From assembly GCA_003615045.1 (NCBI GenBank), contig ML014259.1, positions 1-45,925 of the forward strand: a DNA stretch of 45,925 bases, written 5' to 3'. Source of the DNA: Caulochytrium protostelioides. Taxonomy: Eukaryota > Chytridiomycota > Caulochytriomycetes > Caulochytriales > Caulochytriaceae. The number at the start of each line of letters is the position of its first letter. The stretch's first letter is position 1. Positions 1-9,794 of the stretch are shown piece by piece. The notes below the pieces were generated by a model, which was given only the letters and a program-made list of their open reading frames with translations, searched no databases and was not told the DNA's origin. The position numbers and the translations under genes are program-made.

Positions 1-331
1 GCGCGGCGCCGCCAAAGAGCCCGCCGCCGCCGCCGGCGGTCGTGCTGGCCGCGGGCGCCGCGCCAAAGAGGCCGCCGGCCGCGGGCGCCGGCGCGCCGAA
101 GGCTGAGGGCGCCGCGGTGCTGGCCGCAGGCGCCGCAGCGCCGAAGAGGCCGCCGCCGCCGCCGCCGGCGGGAGGCGCGCCGAAGGCCGAGGGCTGGGCG
201 CCGAAGGCCGACGTGCCGAAGGCCGAGGGCGCGGCGGGCGCCGGCGTGCCGAACGTGGGCGCGGCCGTGCTGGCGGCAGCGCCGGTCGCGGGCGCGCCGA
301 AGCTCGGCGTGCCGAAGCCGCCGAACGCCAT
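1..331 (-). CDS. FG/GLFG-repeat nucleoporin, N-terminal part (cut by window edge)
   Basis: Read on the minus strand from an ATG at 331 in a good context (GCCATGG), the frame stays open for 110 codons to the window edge. It encodes an Ala/Gly/Pro/Ser/Thr-rich chain with eleven FG dipeptides: SAFG-type repeats first, then three LFG repeats (GGLFGA, GGLFGA, GGLFGG) after Gly runs. This is the composition of FG nucleoporins, whose disordered repeats line the nuclear pore channel and bind transport receptors. No folded domain is reached, so Nup98/Nup145N, Nup54/57 and Nup49/58 types cannot be separated. The opposite strand is also open, reading as Ala/Pro/Lys repeats such as GAPKAEG; that is simply the antisense of SAFGAP and is not a gene. 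Confidence 0.8.
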   Translation of the reverse strand, partial: MAFGGFGTPSFGAPATGAAASTAAPTFGTPAPAAPSAFGTSAFGAQPSAFGAPPAGGGGGGLFGAAAPAASTAAPSAFGAPAPAAGGLFGAAPAASTTAGGGGGLFGGAA

Positions 332-1008
332 GGCGACGCGGCGATCAGAAGACGCGACGCGCCTGGGACGCCGTCGATGCCGTCGCGGGGGGCGGGACCG
401 TCAGCGCGGGCAGCGACGCCGTCGCGGAGTCGTGGCCGCGGGAGGGGATCCCGACGGGAGTATGAAACGGGACGAGATGTGTCGCAGAAGCACAGAAAGC
501 GTAGCGGATCGCGGGCAATCGGGCAGATAACGCGCGGAGCGGAAAAGGCGCGTGCAAGGCCCAACGCAGCGGGACGGTGGCGTGATCCGAGGCGAGCGCC
601 GATGCGAATCGGAGCGGCCGACGTCGTCGTCGTGAGAGCGGAGCCACGTGGACCCAGAAAGGCGGAAGCGTCGGGGTCATGTCCGCGGAGGACGCCGCGA
701 CACGCGACCTCGCGTAGCGCGTTGGACGGACGGAAGCTCTGGATTCGCCGCACACTTGAGCTCGGTCGCGGGGGCGGCGCACGGGCACATGGGCGGCGCA
801 AGGCCCCTGCGCCATCGTCGGCGATGGCGACGGCATGGCGTCGTCGGTCCCCCATCCTCCGTCTGAGCTTGCGCGGCAAGGATGAGGCGAGCTAAGCGAT
901 GGCCCGCCAGCCCGCCAGCCCAGAGTTTGAGAGAGCCGCGCTCGTCCTCACGCGTCGTGGGAGAAGCCTCGTTTCGAGTGGTTCGTTGTTATACTACAGG
1001 GACGCGCG
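332..1008. other. Intergenic region without a recognisable gene
   Basis: This stretch lies upstream of the nucleoporin start and downstream of the epimerase stop, both on the minus strand, so it should hold the nucleoporin promoter and the epimerase 3' end. It is GC-rich and open in several frames, but the translations are Arg/Ala-rich with no domain or family motif. I see no RNA gene or clear promoter element. Confidence 0.5.
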
Positions 1009-1671
1009 TCACTGATCGACGTGCTTCTTGACCGAGTCGCGAAGCGTCTCGATGACGTGCTTCGGGTCGTCGGCCTTGAAGACCGCGGTGCCCGCGACAA
1101 TGATGTTGGCGCCGGCCTCGGTCGCCGCGTCCACGGTGTCGAGCGCAAGCCCGCCGTCGACCTGGATGTCGAGGTCCGGATACCGCTCGCGCAGCACGCG
1201 GACCTTGGGCAGGCACTCGGGCATGAACTTCTGGCCGCCGAAGCCCGGCTCGACGGTCATGACCAGCACCATGTCCGCCAGCGCCGCATACGGCAGCACC
1301 GCGTCCACGGGCGTCTTGGGCTTGATGGCGACGCCGGCCTTCATGCCCGTGGCCTTGATCTGCTGGATCAGAGCGGCCGCGTCGCGGGTCGCCTCGAGGT
1401 GGAAGCAGTACAAGTTGGCGCCGGCCTCCGCGAAGTCGTCGACCCATTTCTCGGGGTCCGAGACCATCATGTGGCAGTCGAGGAAGGCGCCAGTATGGTG
1501 GCGCAGCGACTTGATGATGGGCGCGCCGAGCGTGATGTTGGGGACGAAGTGGCCGTCCATGACGTCCATGTGCAGCGCGTCGGCGCCACAGCTGCAAATC
1601 CGCGCGGCCTCCGCACCCAGCTGGGCGAAGTCCGACGACAGCATCGACGGCGAGATCTTGGGCGTCGGCAT
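1009..1671 (-). CDS. RPE1: Ribulose-phosphate 3-epimerase
   Basis: This cytosolic enzyme of the non-oxidative pentose phosphate pathway interconverts D-ribulose 5-phosphate and D-xylulose 5-phosphate. The 220-residue product is the normal length for the family and spans the whole TIM barrel. Visible motifs are the N-terminal [14 protein letters not shown], the metal-binding [16 protein letters not shown] (His34 and Asp36 among the ligands), [12 protein letters not shown], the phosphate-loop region [14 protein letters not shown], and VDGG with the second catalytic Asp. I chose the ATG at 1671 because [10 protein letters not shown] matches the usual start of the family and has A at -3; upstream in-frame codons have no ATG close by and add only a Leu-rich tail. 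No intron is needed. Confidence 0.95.
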   Translation of the reverse strand: MPTPKISPSMLSSDFAQLGAEAARICSCGADALHMDVMDGHFVPNITLGAPIIKSLRHHTGAFLDCHMMVSDPEKWVDDFAEAGANLYCFHLEATRDAAALIQQIKATGMKAGVAIKPKTPVDAVLPYAALADMVLVMTVEPGFGGQKFMPECLPKVRVLRERYPDLDIQVDGGLALDTVDAATEAGANIIVAGTAVFKADDPKHVIETLRDSVKKHVDQ

Positions 1672-2251
1672 CGTGCAAAACGACAGCAAAGAGAGCAAGG
1701 AAGCAACCGGCAAAGCCAATCGAAGAGCGCGTCGTCAAGGGTCAAGCGAAGGCCAGGAAGCCCCCGACCCTTGTCGACCGTCCACCCTTGCGGCGTCCGT
1801 ATGCTATCGCGCTGGCAAGGATCGACCGCGTCGTCCTTGGGAGGCCTTCGCGGCACCCGTGATATTGAGTGCTAAGCAGGTGGCGGGTAGGATGATGATC
1901 CCGTGCTTCGCTGTCGGCCGCAGGCCAAGGCGAAGGCGGGCAGCACCCTCGGCGCGACGTGGCGTCGCGTGGCGGGCCTGCGGCAGGTGCCTGCCGGCCG
2001 GCCGGCCTCGGGAAAGAGCAACCACCAAGGCGTCACGCCTCATCGGCCTCGTCGACGTGCCGATCATAGCCAAGACGGCCAAACCCAACGCCAAGACCAT
2101 CCGTCCTCACGCGATCAGGTCACTCGTTCGTAGGATGGGCTCAAAATATGACATGGAATGTTTTAACACCGACCAACAGCCACGCTGGACACCAGGAACC
2201 GCTCCATCCAAGCGCTCCGTGGGCATCATCGGATCCCCAGGAGGCGATGTT
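1672..2251. other. Intergenic region between NAGS and epimerase genes
   Basis: This holds the epimerase promoter and the 3' flank of the N-acetylglutamate synthase gene, both on the minus strand. A short AT-richer patch lies around 2135-2170. Open frames across it give no recognisable protein. Confidence 0.5.
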
Positions 2252-4237
2252 TTAGCTGTCCTTGATGGATTTCATGCGCTTGAAGCTCTGGGGAATACTC
2301 TCGCAGACCGATCGCATCCCGTCCAGGGCGACGTTGCCCGGCTCGCCGTAAAAGAAGACCATCCAGTGGCCGTCGCCCGAGCGGACGTTGCCCATGCTCC
2401 GGGTAAAGTACCACTTGTTGACGGGGTTGCGGGCGTTGCTGCGCCACGCCAAGTCGCGATACCGTGCGCGCAGGCCGGACCACAAGATATCGGCGATGCC
2501 CATCCCTTGGTTCTGCGGCGCAACGGCAAACTTGTCCAGATAAGCGATCCCCTCGTCCTCATGGCCTTCCGTAGACGCCGGCGCCGACGCCGACGACGAG
2601 GCCTGAGCGCGCTCGCGCGTGACGATGGCAAACCCATAGTAGTCGCCGGCCACGAGCACGCAGTCCAGGACGGGCGCAAGCCGCGCATAAAAGGCGGGCG
2701 CATCCAGCGGCTTGCGGAAGGACGTCTCCATGCAGTGCGTGAGTTTCGCGAGATCGACGGTGGCGAGCGAGGTATGCGTCGTCATCTCGAGCCCGAGCTG
2801 GATCACCGTGTAGAGGCGCGTGGGAAGCGTCGCGCCGCGGTTGGCGGCGGACAGCGTCGGCGCGGCCATCCACTTGTCGTCGGCCAGCGGGCGGCGCAGG
2901 ATCACGTAGTTCAGGATCGCCTCGGCGTCGTGTGGCGTGCACGCGACGACGGAGGCGTAGGGCCCCAGGTAGTCGAGCAGGGCGCCGGCATGCGCGAACG
3001 TGCGGCTCGCGGCGGCCGCCGCCGACAGGTGCTTGGCCCGCCGGGGCGGCGCCGTGAGCGCGGCCTCGCCGGTGCGCCGCCACTGCGTCAGGTTCACGAA
3101 CCGCAGCGGGCTGCCCTGGTCGCAGCGCAGGGCGCCGTCGCGGCTCATCAGGAACACGGCGGGCGGCTGGTCGAGCTGGAACGGGAACTGCGCGCGGTAG
3201 GCCTGGATGCGCTCGAGCGGCGTCTGCCAGACGAGGCGGCCGCGCGCGGGGTCCACGCGGCGCGCGCCGGTCGCGGCGTCGACGGCAGGCTGCGGCGCGA
3301 CCACGGGGATCTGCCCGAGGCCGTGGACCGCGGCCATCGACCGCCAGATTGCGTCCCCGCTGCCGTAGACCGGCTGGCACGCGGCGCCCACGCGGTCGAG
3401 GCACTCGGCGACCCAGAATGTGGCCTGGATGCTCTGCGCATACTCGGACCTGTCGGCGGTCGCTTCGGCGCGCATCGCAGCGATGGCCGGCTGGCCATAC
3501 TGCGGGGGGGTCTTCCCATGAGCGGCGGCGGCCATCGGATCCTTCGCGGGGGTGGCGGGGGTCGCCGCACTCGCGTCAGGATGCTCCACGAAAACAACGG
3601 GACGCATCCCAAGACGCGTGAGTCGGGCCAGCGTGGCGCCGACTTTCACGAGATCGTGGTCGGCCGTGCTGCCGTCAAGCACCACGAATCCGACACCCGT
3701 CGCATACGGCGTCCGCGGCGCCGTCTCGGTCTCGATCCCGGCCACGGTCGCCGTCTCGTCCTCGACCGCCGCCGCCGTTGTTGCCGGTGCCGGCACGGGC
3801 GGCCTGTAGCGCGCCAGGAACTGCGTCGCCTCGCGTTTGGTCGGCTTGGCCGCGAGGATGCGGAGCATCAGCTCGCGCTCAGCGGCGACGCCGTGCTGCC
3901 GCGCGCGCTCCGCCTGCACCGAGGCGTCGAGCTCGGCCGCGCGGCGCGCCAGCGGCGCCGTGGCCCCTGGCAGCGTCGACGACGTCGGCGGCGGGGCCGT
4001 GCCGTCGTCCGCGCGGCAGTCGGCCGCGCGGGGGCCGTGGCCCCCGCGCATCGAGGGCAGCGGCGTCGGCAGCAGGTTGTTCTGGATGGCCGTCTTGACG
4101 GAGCCGCGGATCTTGGCGCGGCGGTACGTCGTGTGGGATCGGATCTGCGTGATCGCCGGCGGCATCATGCGCAGCAGTGGCGTTGCTATGAGCGGCAGCT
4201 GCGCGATGAAACCGCACGGCGTCGCCATCGTCAGCAT
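2252..4237 (-). CDS. ARG2: Mitochondrial N-acetylglutamate synthase
   Basis: This enzyme catalyses the first committed step of arginine biosynthesis in mitochondria: acetyl-CoA plus L-glutamate gives N-acetylglutamate. From the ATG at 4237 the protein is 661 residues. Residues 1 to about 50 are rich in Arg, Ser, Thr and hydrophobics and lack acidic residues, as a mitochondrial presequence should. Next come the fungal Arg2 signature LMLRILAAKPTKREATQFL, an amino-acid-kinase-like domain interrupted by Ala/Pro-rich stretches, and a C-terminal NAGS-type GNAT domain with YLDKFAVAPQNQGMGIADIL and WRSNARNPVNKWYFTRSMG, the hallmark acetyl-CoA and glutamate region. A second ATG at 4228 is also possible. 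The frame stays open another 510 codons upstream, but that stretch resembles no protein and I left it out. A regulatory kinase-like domain is expected to mediate arginine feedback. Confidence 0.9.
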   Translation of the reverse strand: MLTMATPCGFIAQLPLIATPLLRMMPPAITQIRSHTTYRRAKIRGSVKTAIQNNLLPTPLPSMRGGHGPRAADCRADDGTAPPPTSSTLPGATAPLARRAAELDASVQAERARQHGVAAERELMLRILAAKPTKREATQFLARYRPPVPAPATTAAAVEDETATVAGIETETAPRTPYATGVGFVVLDGSTADHDLVKVGATLARLTRLGMRPVVFVEHPDASAATPATPAKDPMAAAAHGKTPPQYGQPAIAAMRAEATADRSEYAQSIQATFWVAECLDRVGAACQPVYGSGDAIWRSMAAVHGLGQIPVVAPQPAVDAATGARRVDPARGRLVWQTPLERIQAYRAQFPFQLDQPPAVFLMSRDGALRCDQGSPLRFVNLTQWRRTGEAALTAPPRRAKHLSAAAAASRTFAHAGALLDYLGPYASVVACTPHDAEAILNYVILRRPLADDKWMAAPTLSAANRGATLPTRLYTVIQLGLEMTTHTSLATVDLAKLTHCMETSFRKPLDAPAFYARLAPVLDCVLVAGDYYGFAIVTRERAQASSSASAPASTEGHEDEGIAYLDKFAVAPQNQGMGIADILWSGLRARYRDLAWRSNARNPVNKWYFTRSMGNVRSGDGHWMVFFYGEPGNVALDGMRSVCESIPQSFKRMKSIKDS

Positions 4238-4660
4238 CGTAGCGCTTGCGCCGCTGATGCGATGCGGATCGTCCGGGCGGCCGTGGCGGTCCCAGAGGTG
4301 ATTGAGACGGTGGCCTCGATCCTGATGCCGACGGCGAGACAGACGCCGTTGCGGGTCAGCGGTGGTCGGAAATGTCGACAGCGTCAACAGCGACGACGTC
4401 AACTCCGACGACGACGACGGCGGCGGCGCAGTCGGAAGCCCGTCGGGATGCGAAATGCATACCCCACGGTGGTTGTAGGCGTAGGAAGTCAGTCGCTGCA
4501 GCAATGGGCGCGGACCGGGGAGGCGATCGCCGCGTGCGGCGACATTCGCGATCGCCAGGTCACGTGGTGGGCACGACGGCAGCGCTCCCGCGAGCCGCGA
4601 CATGTGATGATGGCCAACCGCAGGGGTCACCGTCGAGTGAGCAGGAAAGCGCGCGGGCCG

Positions 4661-4717
4661 GGTGGCGGCAAGCGCGCGCGTCGGAGCCGGCGTGGCAGCA
4701 AGCGCGCGCGTCAGAGC
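4661..4717. repeat. Two-copy direct repeat, about 27 bp
   Basis: Two near-identical units with the core GCAAGCGCGCGCGTC and spaced by 30 bases lie in the region upstream of NAGS. Function is unknown; it may be simple replication slippage. Confidence 0.6.
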
Positions 4718-5799
4718 ATGCGTGGAAGCGTGGAGGGCATGAAGAAGCACCCCCAAGGGGAAAGCAGTCGGGCGAGGACGGAGACGGCATGATGGGCGCA
4801 GTATGAACATCGACGTGCCTCCAGGCACCCTTTCAATCCAGTCGACGAATGCGACGCGATGTGACGCGAGAACGATTGGCAAAACACGCGTCTGTTGGGT
4901 GGGAGGTGGGAGAGGGGTGGAGCGTGGTTCCGAAAGGATCGGCAACGAAACAGCGTCAAGCGGCGTTTCCGTGCACAACAGTTCCCCAGAGCGGCGGCGG
5001 CGATTGGAGTTGAGTGCCGACGCATTCAAGAGTTCCGCAGGAACGGGGGGGAACACGCTATTTTGAGATTCCGCATCGCCCATCCAGCGCGCCCCACCAT
5101 CCTCCGATGTGCCGTCCCTCACCGCGACTTTGAGAAGCGCGGCCCAGTATAAAGCGTAGCAGCCAGCATGCCGCCTGAGCCTGAACGCACCCTGCGGGGG
5201 GGTCACGCCCTCCGGCATCTGACTACGCGCAAGCGGTAGATGACCTCGGCCCTCCGCCATCGGCCATCCGCCATACGACGACGCAGCGTGGAGCCGCCGT
5301 GCTCGATATCCATACCACGGCGTGACCGCACGGCCTTTGAAGGCAGGCAGATGGCGAGTCCTCAGATCGCATCGACTGGGGATGATGCCCCGGCCGCCGC
5401 CGTCGATGGCCGCGCGAGCAGCCGCGCCGGTCATGGCGCGCTTAGACCCGAGAAGGCTTTTCCTTGGCGCGCTCTCGCGAGCCGGGGCTCCGGCATGGGG
5501 AGGCGCGACCGTCGGGCCGCGCCTGATGATCCAGGGGCTGCGGGAGCAAGCGTGCGAAGCCAGCGATGCGGCGGAGCCATGGGCCACATGTGCTCGCAGT
5601 GACTGGGCCCATGCGGCGCGAGCCCGTTCCATTCGACTCGGCTCGCCCATGCTGTTCTTCAGTTCGATCGTCGGCCTCGTCGTCGGAAGTGGCGCGGCCG
5701 TTGACAAAACATGGTACGAAGGCGACCCATTCTCAATGCGCACTCTTGAAGGATGGGTTGCCAGCATATGGTGACGCGACGTAAAACCTCTCGTCGCTC

Positions 5800-5846
5800 T
5801 CTACCATCACGGTAACCATCACGAAGACCATCACGAAGACCCTGAG
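5800..5846. repeat. Short tandem repeat with ACCATCACGAAG core
   Basis: Three imperfect units of about 12-13 bases follow one another, the last two nearly identical. It lies in noncoding sequence downstream of ING on the minus strand. Confidence 0.6.
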
Positions 5847-6074
5847 CATGGACGTCATCATGAAAAGCCGCATGCCGGAGCCGCAGAGCCCCTCTCTTGG
5901 CCGCCCGTGGCTTTCGCACGCAACCACAAGTATACTCCGGATCTATACATGAGCCAATCCAAGGTGAGGCTTCAGTGTCCACACAGTGGCCCATAGGGCC
6001 CTGTGCCGCTCCGGGCGCGTCCTGCGTCAAACCTTATGACGGCGGTCCGCCGAACTATTAGTAGTGAAGGGTAA

Positions 6075-8462
6075 TTAGACTTTGCGACGACGCTTGCGTT
6101 CGCTCGCGCTGTGATGTCCGCTCGCCTCGTCCTCCACCTTGACGTCGGCGTCATCCCCGGACCCGAGCCGATCGCCGTCGGTGCCGCCGCCGCCGCTGCC
6201 GCTGCCCGCGACGCCCGCAAGGGGACTGCTGCCGCCCGCCGTCGACGGCGCCGCTGATCCCGCCGCTAGCCGGTCGCCCGCGCCGCCGGTGCCGGGACGC
6301 GCCGCCGCCGCCGTGGCCGCCGCGCCCTCGGCCGAAGCGCCGCCGAGGCCGTCCGAGGGCGGCGGGGGCGCGCCGCTGCGCCGCGCATGGCTCCCGCCGG
6401 CGCCGGAGGCGCTCGTGCCGCGCTTGCTCCGCGGGCCGCCGCCGCCCGCGGATGCCGCCGCGCCGCCCTCACGGCGCGCGGGGGTCGTCGAGGCGGCGCC
6501 CGCGGGACCCGTGCCGGCCGCCGGGGCCGGCGTGGGCGTGCCCGTGGCGCCGGCGGCCGGCGACGCCGACCCACCAGCAACAGCAGCGGCCGCGGACGTC
6601 GCATGGCCGCCGCTGTTGCTGGTGCCACCCGCTAGACGCCGCCGCGCCGCGCAGGTCGGACAGTACCACGTGCCCTTCGGGCTCTCGGTGAGCCCGACAC
6701 ACTCGAGATGGAACCACTCGGTCTCGCACGTTTCGCTGTCGCACGCAATCATCTCGCCGTAGGAGACTTGCCGGCAGAAGCAGTACAGCTCCTCGTCGGC
6801 CTCCATGAGCGCCGGCGCGCCGTGCGCGCCCGACCCGTGGCCGCCGTGCGGCGCCCGTCCCACGTCGGTGCCGGACACGCCCGGCGCGAGCGGGCCGTGG
6901 TAGAGGTCGGCCTGCGACGCGTGCTTCGTGCCGCCGCCGCCGCCGCCGCCGCCGTGCGCGCTCTTGAGGCTCTCGCGGCGGCTGCTCGCCCCGCTGACGG
7001 GCGCGCCGGTGCTCGCGCCCGCGCCGGGCGTCGCCTCTAGCCCGGCAGCGGGGACGGCGCCGACGAGCCGGGCGTGCGGCGTGCTGCCGAGGCCGCCGCC
7101 GGGCCCCGCGCCGCCGCGGCCCTCGGGCCCCAGGCCGGTCGGCAGAGGCGCGAGCGGCCCGACGCCCGCGATCCCGCCGTAGTGCAGCGTGGCGCCCGCG
7201 TAGCCGCCGCCCGTATGGCGCTTCGTGCCGGCGCTCACGGCGCCCGCGCCGTCGCGCGCGCCGGCGCCCGCCACGCGGTGCGGGCTCGCAAGGCCAGGCC
7301 CGGCGAGCGCGCCGACCGCCAGCGCGCCGCCGACCGCGGGGCCGCCCGGGGCCGCCTGGCGGAGGGCCGACGGGAGGTACGCGGCGGCGGCGGCGGCGGC
7401 GACGGCGACAGCGGCCTGGGCGTGCGACGGACTGGCGGCGGCGCTGCCGGCGCCCGCGGGGCCGCGGCGCGCGGGCCCGCCGCGGCCGGACCCGATGCCG
7501 TGGCGCGCGAGGCCCATGCCGTGCACGCGGCCGTCGAGTGGCATGGGCAGCAGCTCGGGTGGCGCCGCGGCTTCCTCGAGAAACGCGGCGGCGCCCGGGG
7601 GCACGGGCGTCCCGGTCTTTTCGGCCATCTCGACCATGCGCCGCATCTCTGCGTTGAGGCGGGCGAGGTGGCGCTCGATGAGCTCGAGCGGCTTCTGGGC
7701 GAGCTGGATCTTTTCGTCCGCGAGCGCCATCGCGTCTTCGTACCGCCGCTGGACCGTATCGAAGAGGGCGATGCCGTCAGGCATCCCGTCGAGGATCTTG
7801 GCGGGGATGTACGCGGCGTTCGCAGGACCCGCGAGGTGCACGCGCTTCATGGACGGGCTGATGTCGGCCGTCGATTCGGGCACCTCAGGGGCCGCGGTGG
7901 AGGCGGCGTCCGCAGCATCCCCGGGCGTCGGTGCGGCCGAGGCCGCTGCGGGGTCGCGGGCGAGAGCCGATGATCCGGCCGCCGTCGGCGCGGGCGACTC
8001 CCGCGCGGACCCGGGCTCGGCCTTCACCGCCTTATCGGCGGTGGGCGTGGCGCCATCGGCGCCCGTGGCCGTGGCGGTCGTCGCAATCGTTGCAGTCGAT
8101 GAGGACGACGCGTGGGGAGCGCTCGTCCGGGCTCCGTTCTTGGCGACGCCGTCCGTGGCCGTGGCGGAAGAGGCGCCTGGAGCCGTGGTGGCCGCCGTGG
8201 TGGGATCGAACGAGCGCGCGGCGTCGGTCGCCCGTGGCGTGGTCGTCGCGCTCGCAGGCTTGCTGACGGCGCTGTGCTTCACGAGCCGCCGCAAGCTCAG
8301 ATCCTCTTGGTTGATCTGGCTGCGGAGTTGATGGAATTCGCGGTCGTGCTCTTCGAGCTCGTGGAGCAGGTGCGCCAACTCTGCGGGGATGTTGTCGATC
8401 GACTGGAGGTATTCCTCCAGCAGGGTCGGCGCATCAAGCACGTGGCTCGGATTGTTCTGCAT
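6075..8462 (-). CDS. ING-family protein with C-terminal PHD finger
   Basis: ING proteins bring histone acetyltransferase or deacetylase complexes to nucleosomes carrying H3K4me3. The 795-residue product has the two halves of the ING helical domain: residues about 12-55 ([19 protein letters not shown] and onward) and about 205-280 (KRVHLAG to MVEMAEK), split by a low-complexity insert of about 150 residues. A long Gly/Ala-rich linker follows, then the PHD finger at about 556-610 ([37 protein letters not shown]). All eight C4HC3 zinc ligands are there, as are the aromatic-cage and peptide-contact positions known from human ING2 (Tyr, Ser, Met, Asp, Trp). Unusually, some 180 further residues follow and end in KRRRKV, a possible nuclear localisation or phosphoinositide-binding tail. 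The start MQNNPSH lies just before the helical domain. Yng1, Yng2 and Pho23 types cannot be separated by eye. Confidence 0.9.
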   Translation of the reverse strand: MQNNPSHVLDAPTLLEEYLQSIDNIPAELAHLLHELEEHDREFHQLRSQINQEDLSLRRLVKHSAVSKPASATTTPRATDAARSFDPTTAATTAPGASSATATDGVAKNGARTSAPHASSSSTATIATTATATGADGATPTADKAVKAEPGSARESPAPTAAGSSALARDPAAASAAPTPGDAADAASTAAPEVPESTADISPSMKRVHLAGPANAAYIPAKILDGMPDGIALFDTVQRRYEDAMALADEKIQLAQKPLELIERHLARLNAEMRRMVEMAEKTGTPVPPGAAAFLEEAAAPPELLPMPLDGRVHGMGLARHGIGSGRGGPARRGPAGAGSAAASPSHAQAAVAVAAAAAAAYLPSALRQAAPGGPAVGGALAVGALAGPGLASPHRVAGAGARDGAGAVSAGTKRHTGGGYAGATLHYGGIAGVGPLAPLPTGLGPEGRGGAGPGGGLGSTPHARLVGAVPAAGLEATPGAGASTGAPVSGASSRRESLKSAHGGGGGGGGTKHASQADLYHGPLAPGVSGTDVGRAPHGGHGSGAHGAPALMEADEELYCFCRQVSYGEMIACDSETCETEWFHLECVGLTESPKGTWYCPTCAARRRLAGGTSNSGGHATSAAAAVAGGSASPAAGATGTPTPAPAAGTGPAGAASTTPARREGGAAASAGGGGPRSKRGTSASGAGGSHARRSGAPPPPSDGLGGASAEGAAATAAAARPGTGGAGDRLAAGSAAPSTAGGSSPLAGVAGSGSGGGGTDGDRLGSGDDADVKVEDEASGHHSASERKRRRKV

Positions 8463-9794
8463 GACGCCTGCCGAGCTGTCGGCCGCAGCGGCACCAGCGT
8501 CCTCAGCGCATCGGCCAGCTCGCCGGTCAAAGGAATGATCGCCGCCGTGTAGGGGCGCGCCAGACCGCGGAGTGCCGTGCGTCAGCGCAGAGTCGAGGCG
8601 TCGGAAGATGTGATACGCGATGCGCGAAATCAAACAAAGGGAGCCGAGTCACCGTCGAGGCAGAGATGGAAACTAGTGCGTTCGATTGCCGCGGCTTTCA
8701 GTGGGCTAGCGGCGCCTGGCTAGCGTGCTGCTGGCCGATAACCGCCGCTCGGGTCGACGCCGATGGAGAGCCCCGCGGCAGAGGCGCGGTGCGGCGGCCC
8801 GTGGCGGACCGCCAGCGCCTGCCGATCATCGTCATGCGCGTGGCACGAGGCCTCCAAGCATCCCGTCGCGTCGCGTCGCGTCGCGTCGTGTCGCGTCGCG
8901 CCGTCGGTGCGGGTGGTCGGCAGGGGCACGGCGTCCGCGGCGGCGGCAGCGTGGATGGACCCAGGCACCTCAGGCTTGGGTAAATCGGGGTGGGACAGGC
9001 CGGGCGAGTACGGCGAGTCGGGGCGGGGTTGGCGCGGCCACGCTGCTCGTGCCGCCTGCGCCGCATCGGCGAAAGCGAAAGCAGCCCTTTCCTAGGCCCA
9101 CCAGCGCTGGGCGCAAGCTCGGATCCGGTCTGCACCGACGCGTGGGGAGGCCGACGCCTATTCGCGCGCTGCGCAATAGCGATGTGTTCATCGCAGCGAT
9201 GGCAATCCTCCTGTCGCCGCCACCGCGCCTGCTCTCGACGAAGCTCAAGCTCCAACTCAGGCTCAGACGCACGCTGGCTTCTCGAGCACCCGACTGGTGA
9301 GGACAGCAACCCCAACTCCGTGGTCCGTGATCCCGCCTTTCTGCGCTATCTCCGCTCCCGATACGCTCTCGTGTGTGTCATTCCACCGTTCCCTCACGGC
9401 ATTTCATACGCGTCCATCCTTCGTCTTTTCGGCTAGAGCTCAGCCCCGTCTCGGTCGCCACTGCCGCCTCGTCGCTGCTATCGTCGTCGTCGCTGCTGCC
9501 GCCGTCGTCGTCGCCGCCCTCCGACCGGATCGCTCTCGCGTGCCTCGCGGCGGCGATCGCTCCGTACAACGGCTCGCGCGCCGTTCTCGTGCCATATCCG
9601 CGCATCCACGCTCGCAAGCCGTCAGCAACGGCGTCGCGACGACGCCTGAGTCTCGGTTGGCGCGACTCCGGCGCTCGGTCGCCACGTGCCCGCGTGCCTC
9701 GGCGCGTGGCTGGCTGATACCCGCATCGTTGGTACCCGCAACGCCAGCGGCTTCTCGCGCGACCAGTTTTCTTGGAATTGTCGCGGCGGCCACG
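8463..9794. promoter_or_regulatory. Divergent intergenic region between ING and SAS-6 genes
   Basis: The two flanking genes start outward from here, so both promoters must lie within these 1.3 kb. No TATA box is obvious. The sequence remains open in several frames, but the products are Arg/Ser-rich and featureless. Confidence 0.45.
8864..8900. repeat. GTCGC pentanucleotide tandem repeat
   Basis: About seven head-to-tail copies of GTCGC with one variant unit (GTCGT), in the ING/SAS-6 intergenic region. Confidence 0.75.

Larger units (their letters stand above)
4238..6074. other. Intergenic region upstream of NAGS
   Basis: This 1.8 kb lies between two minus-strand genes and contains the NAGS promoter. 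The NAGS frame happens to remain open through most of it (to 5767), but the translation is Arg/Ala/Pro/Ser-rich with no domain, no mitochondrial-type start and no similarity I recognise. Two small direct repeats are listed separately. AT-richer patches occur near 5040-5060 and 6040-6080. Confidence 0.45.

Noticed and set aside
42-530. Plus-strand open frame with Ala/Pro/Lys repeats
   Set aside because: It is the antisense of the FG-repeat nucleoporin; the minus strand gives a meaningful FG pattern and a good start.
1028-4792. 1254-codon plus-strand open frame across the epimerase and NAGS genes
   Set aside because: It is antisense to two clear enzymes and its Arg-rich translation has no domain. 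GC-rich codon bias leaves few stops on the opposite strand.
8676-8695. Possible tRNA B-box-like GTTCGATTGCC
   Set aside because: No matching A box, acceptor stem or anticodon arm could be paired around it.
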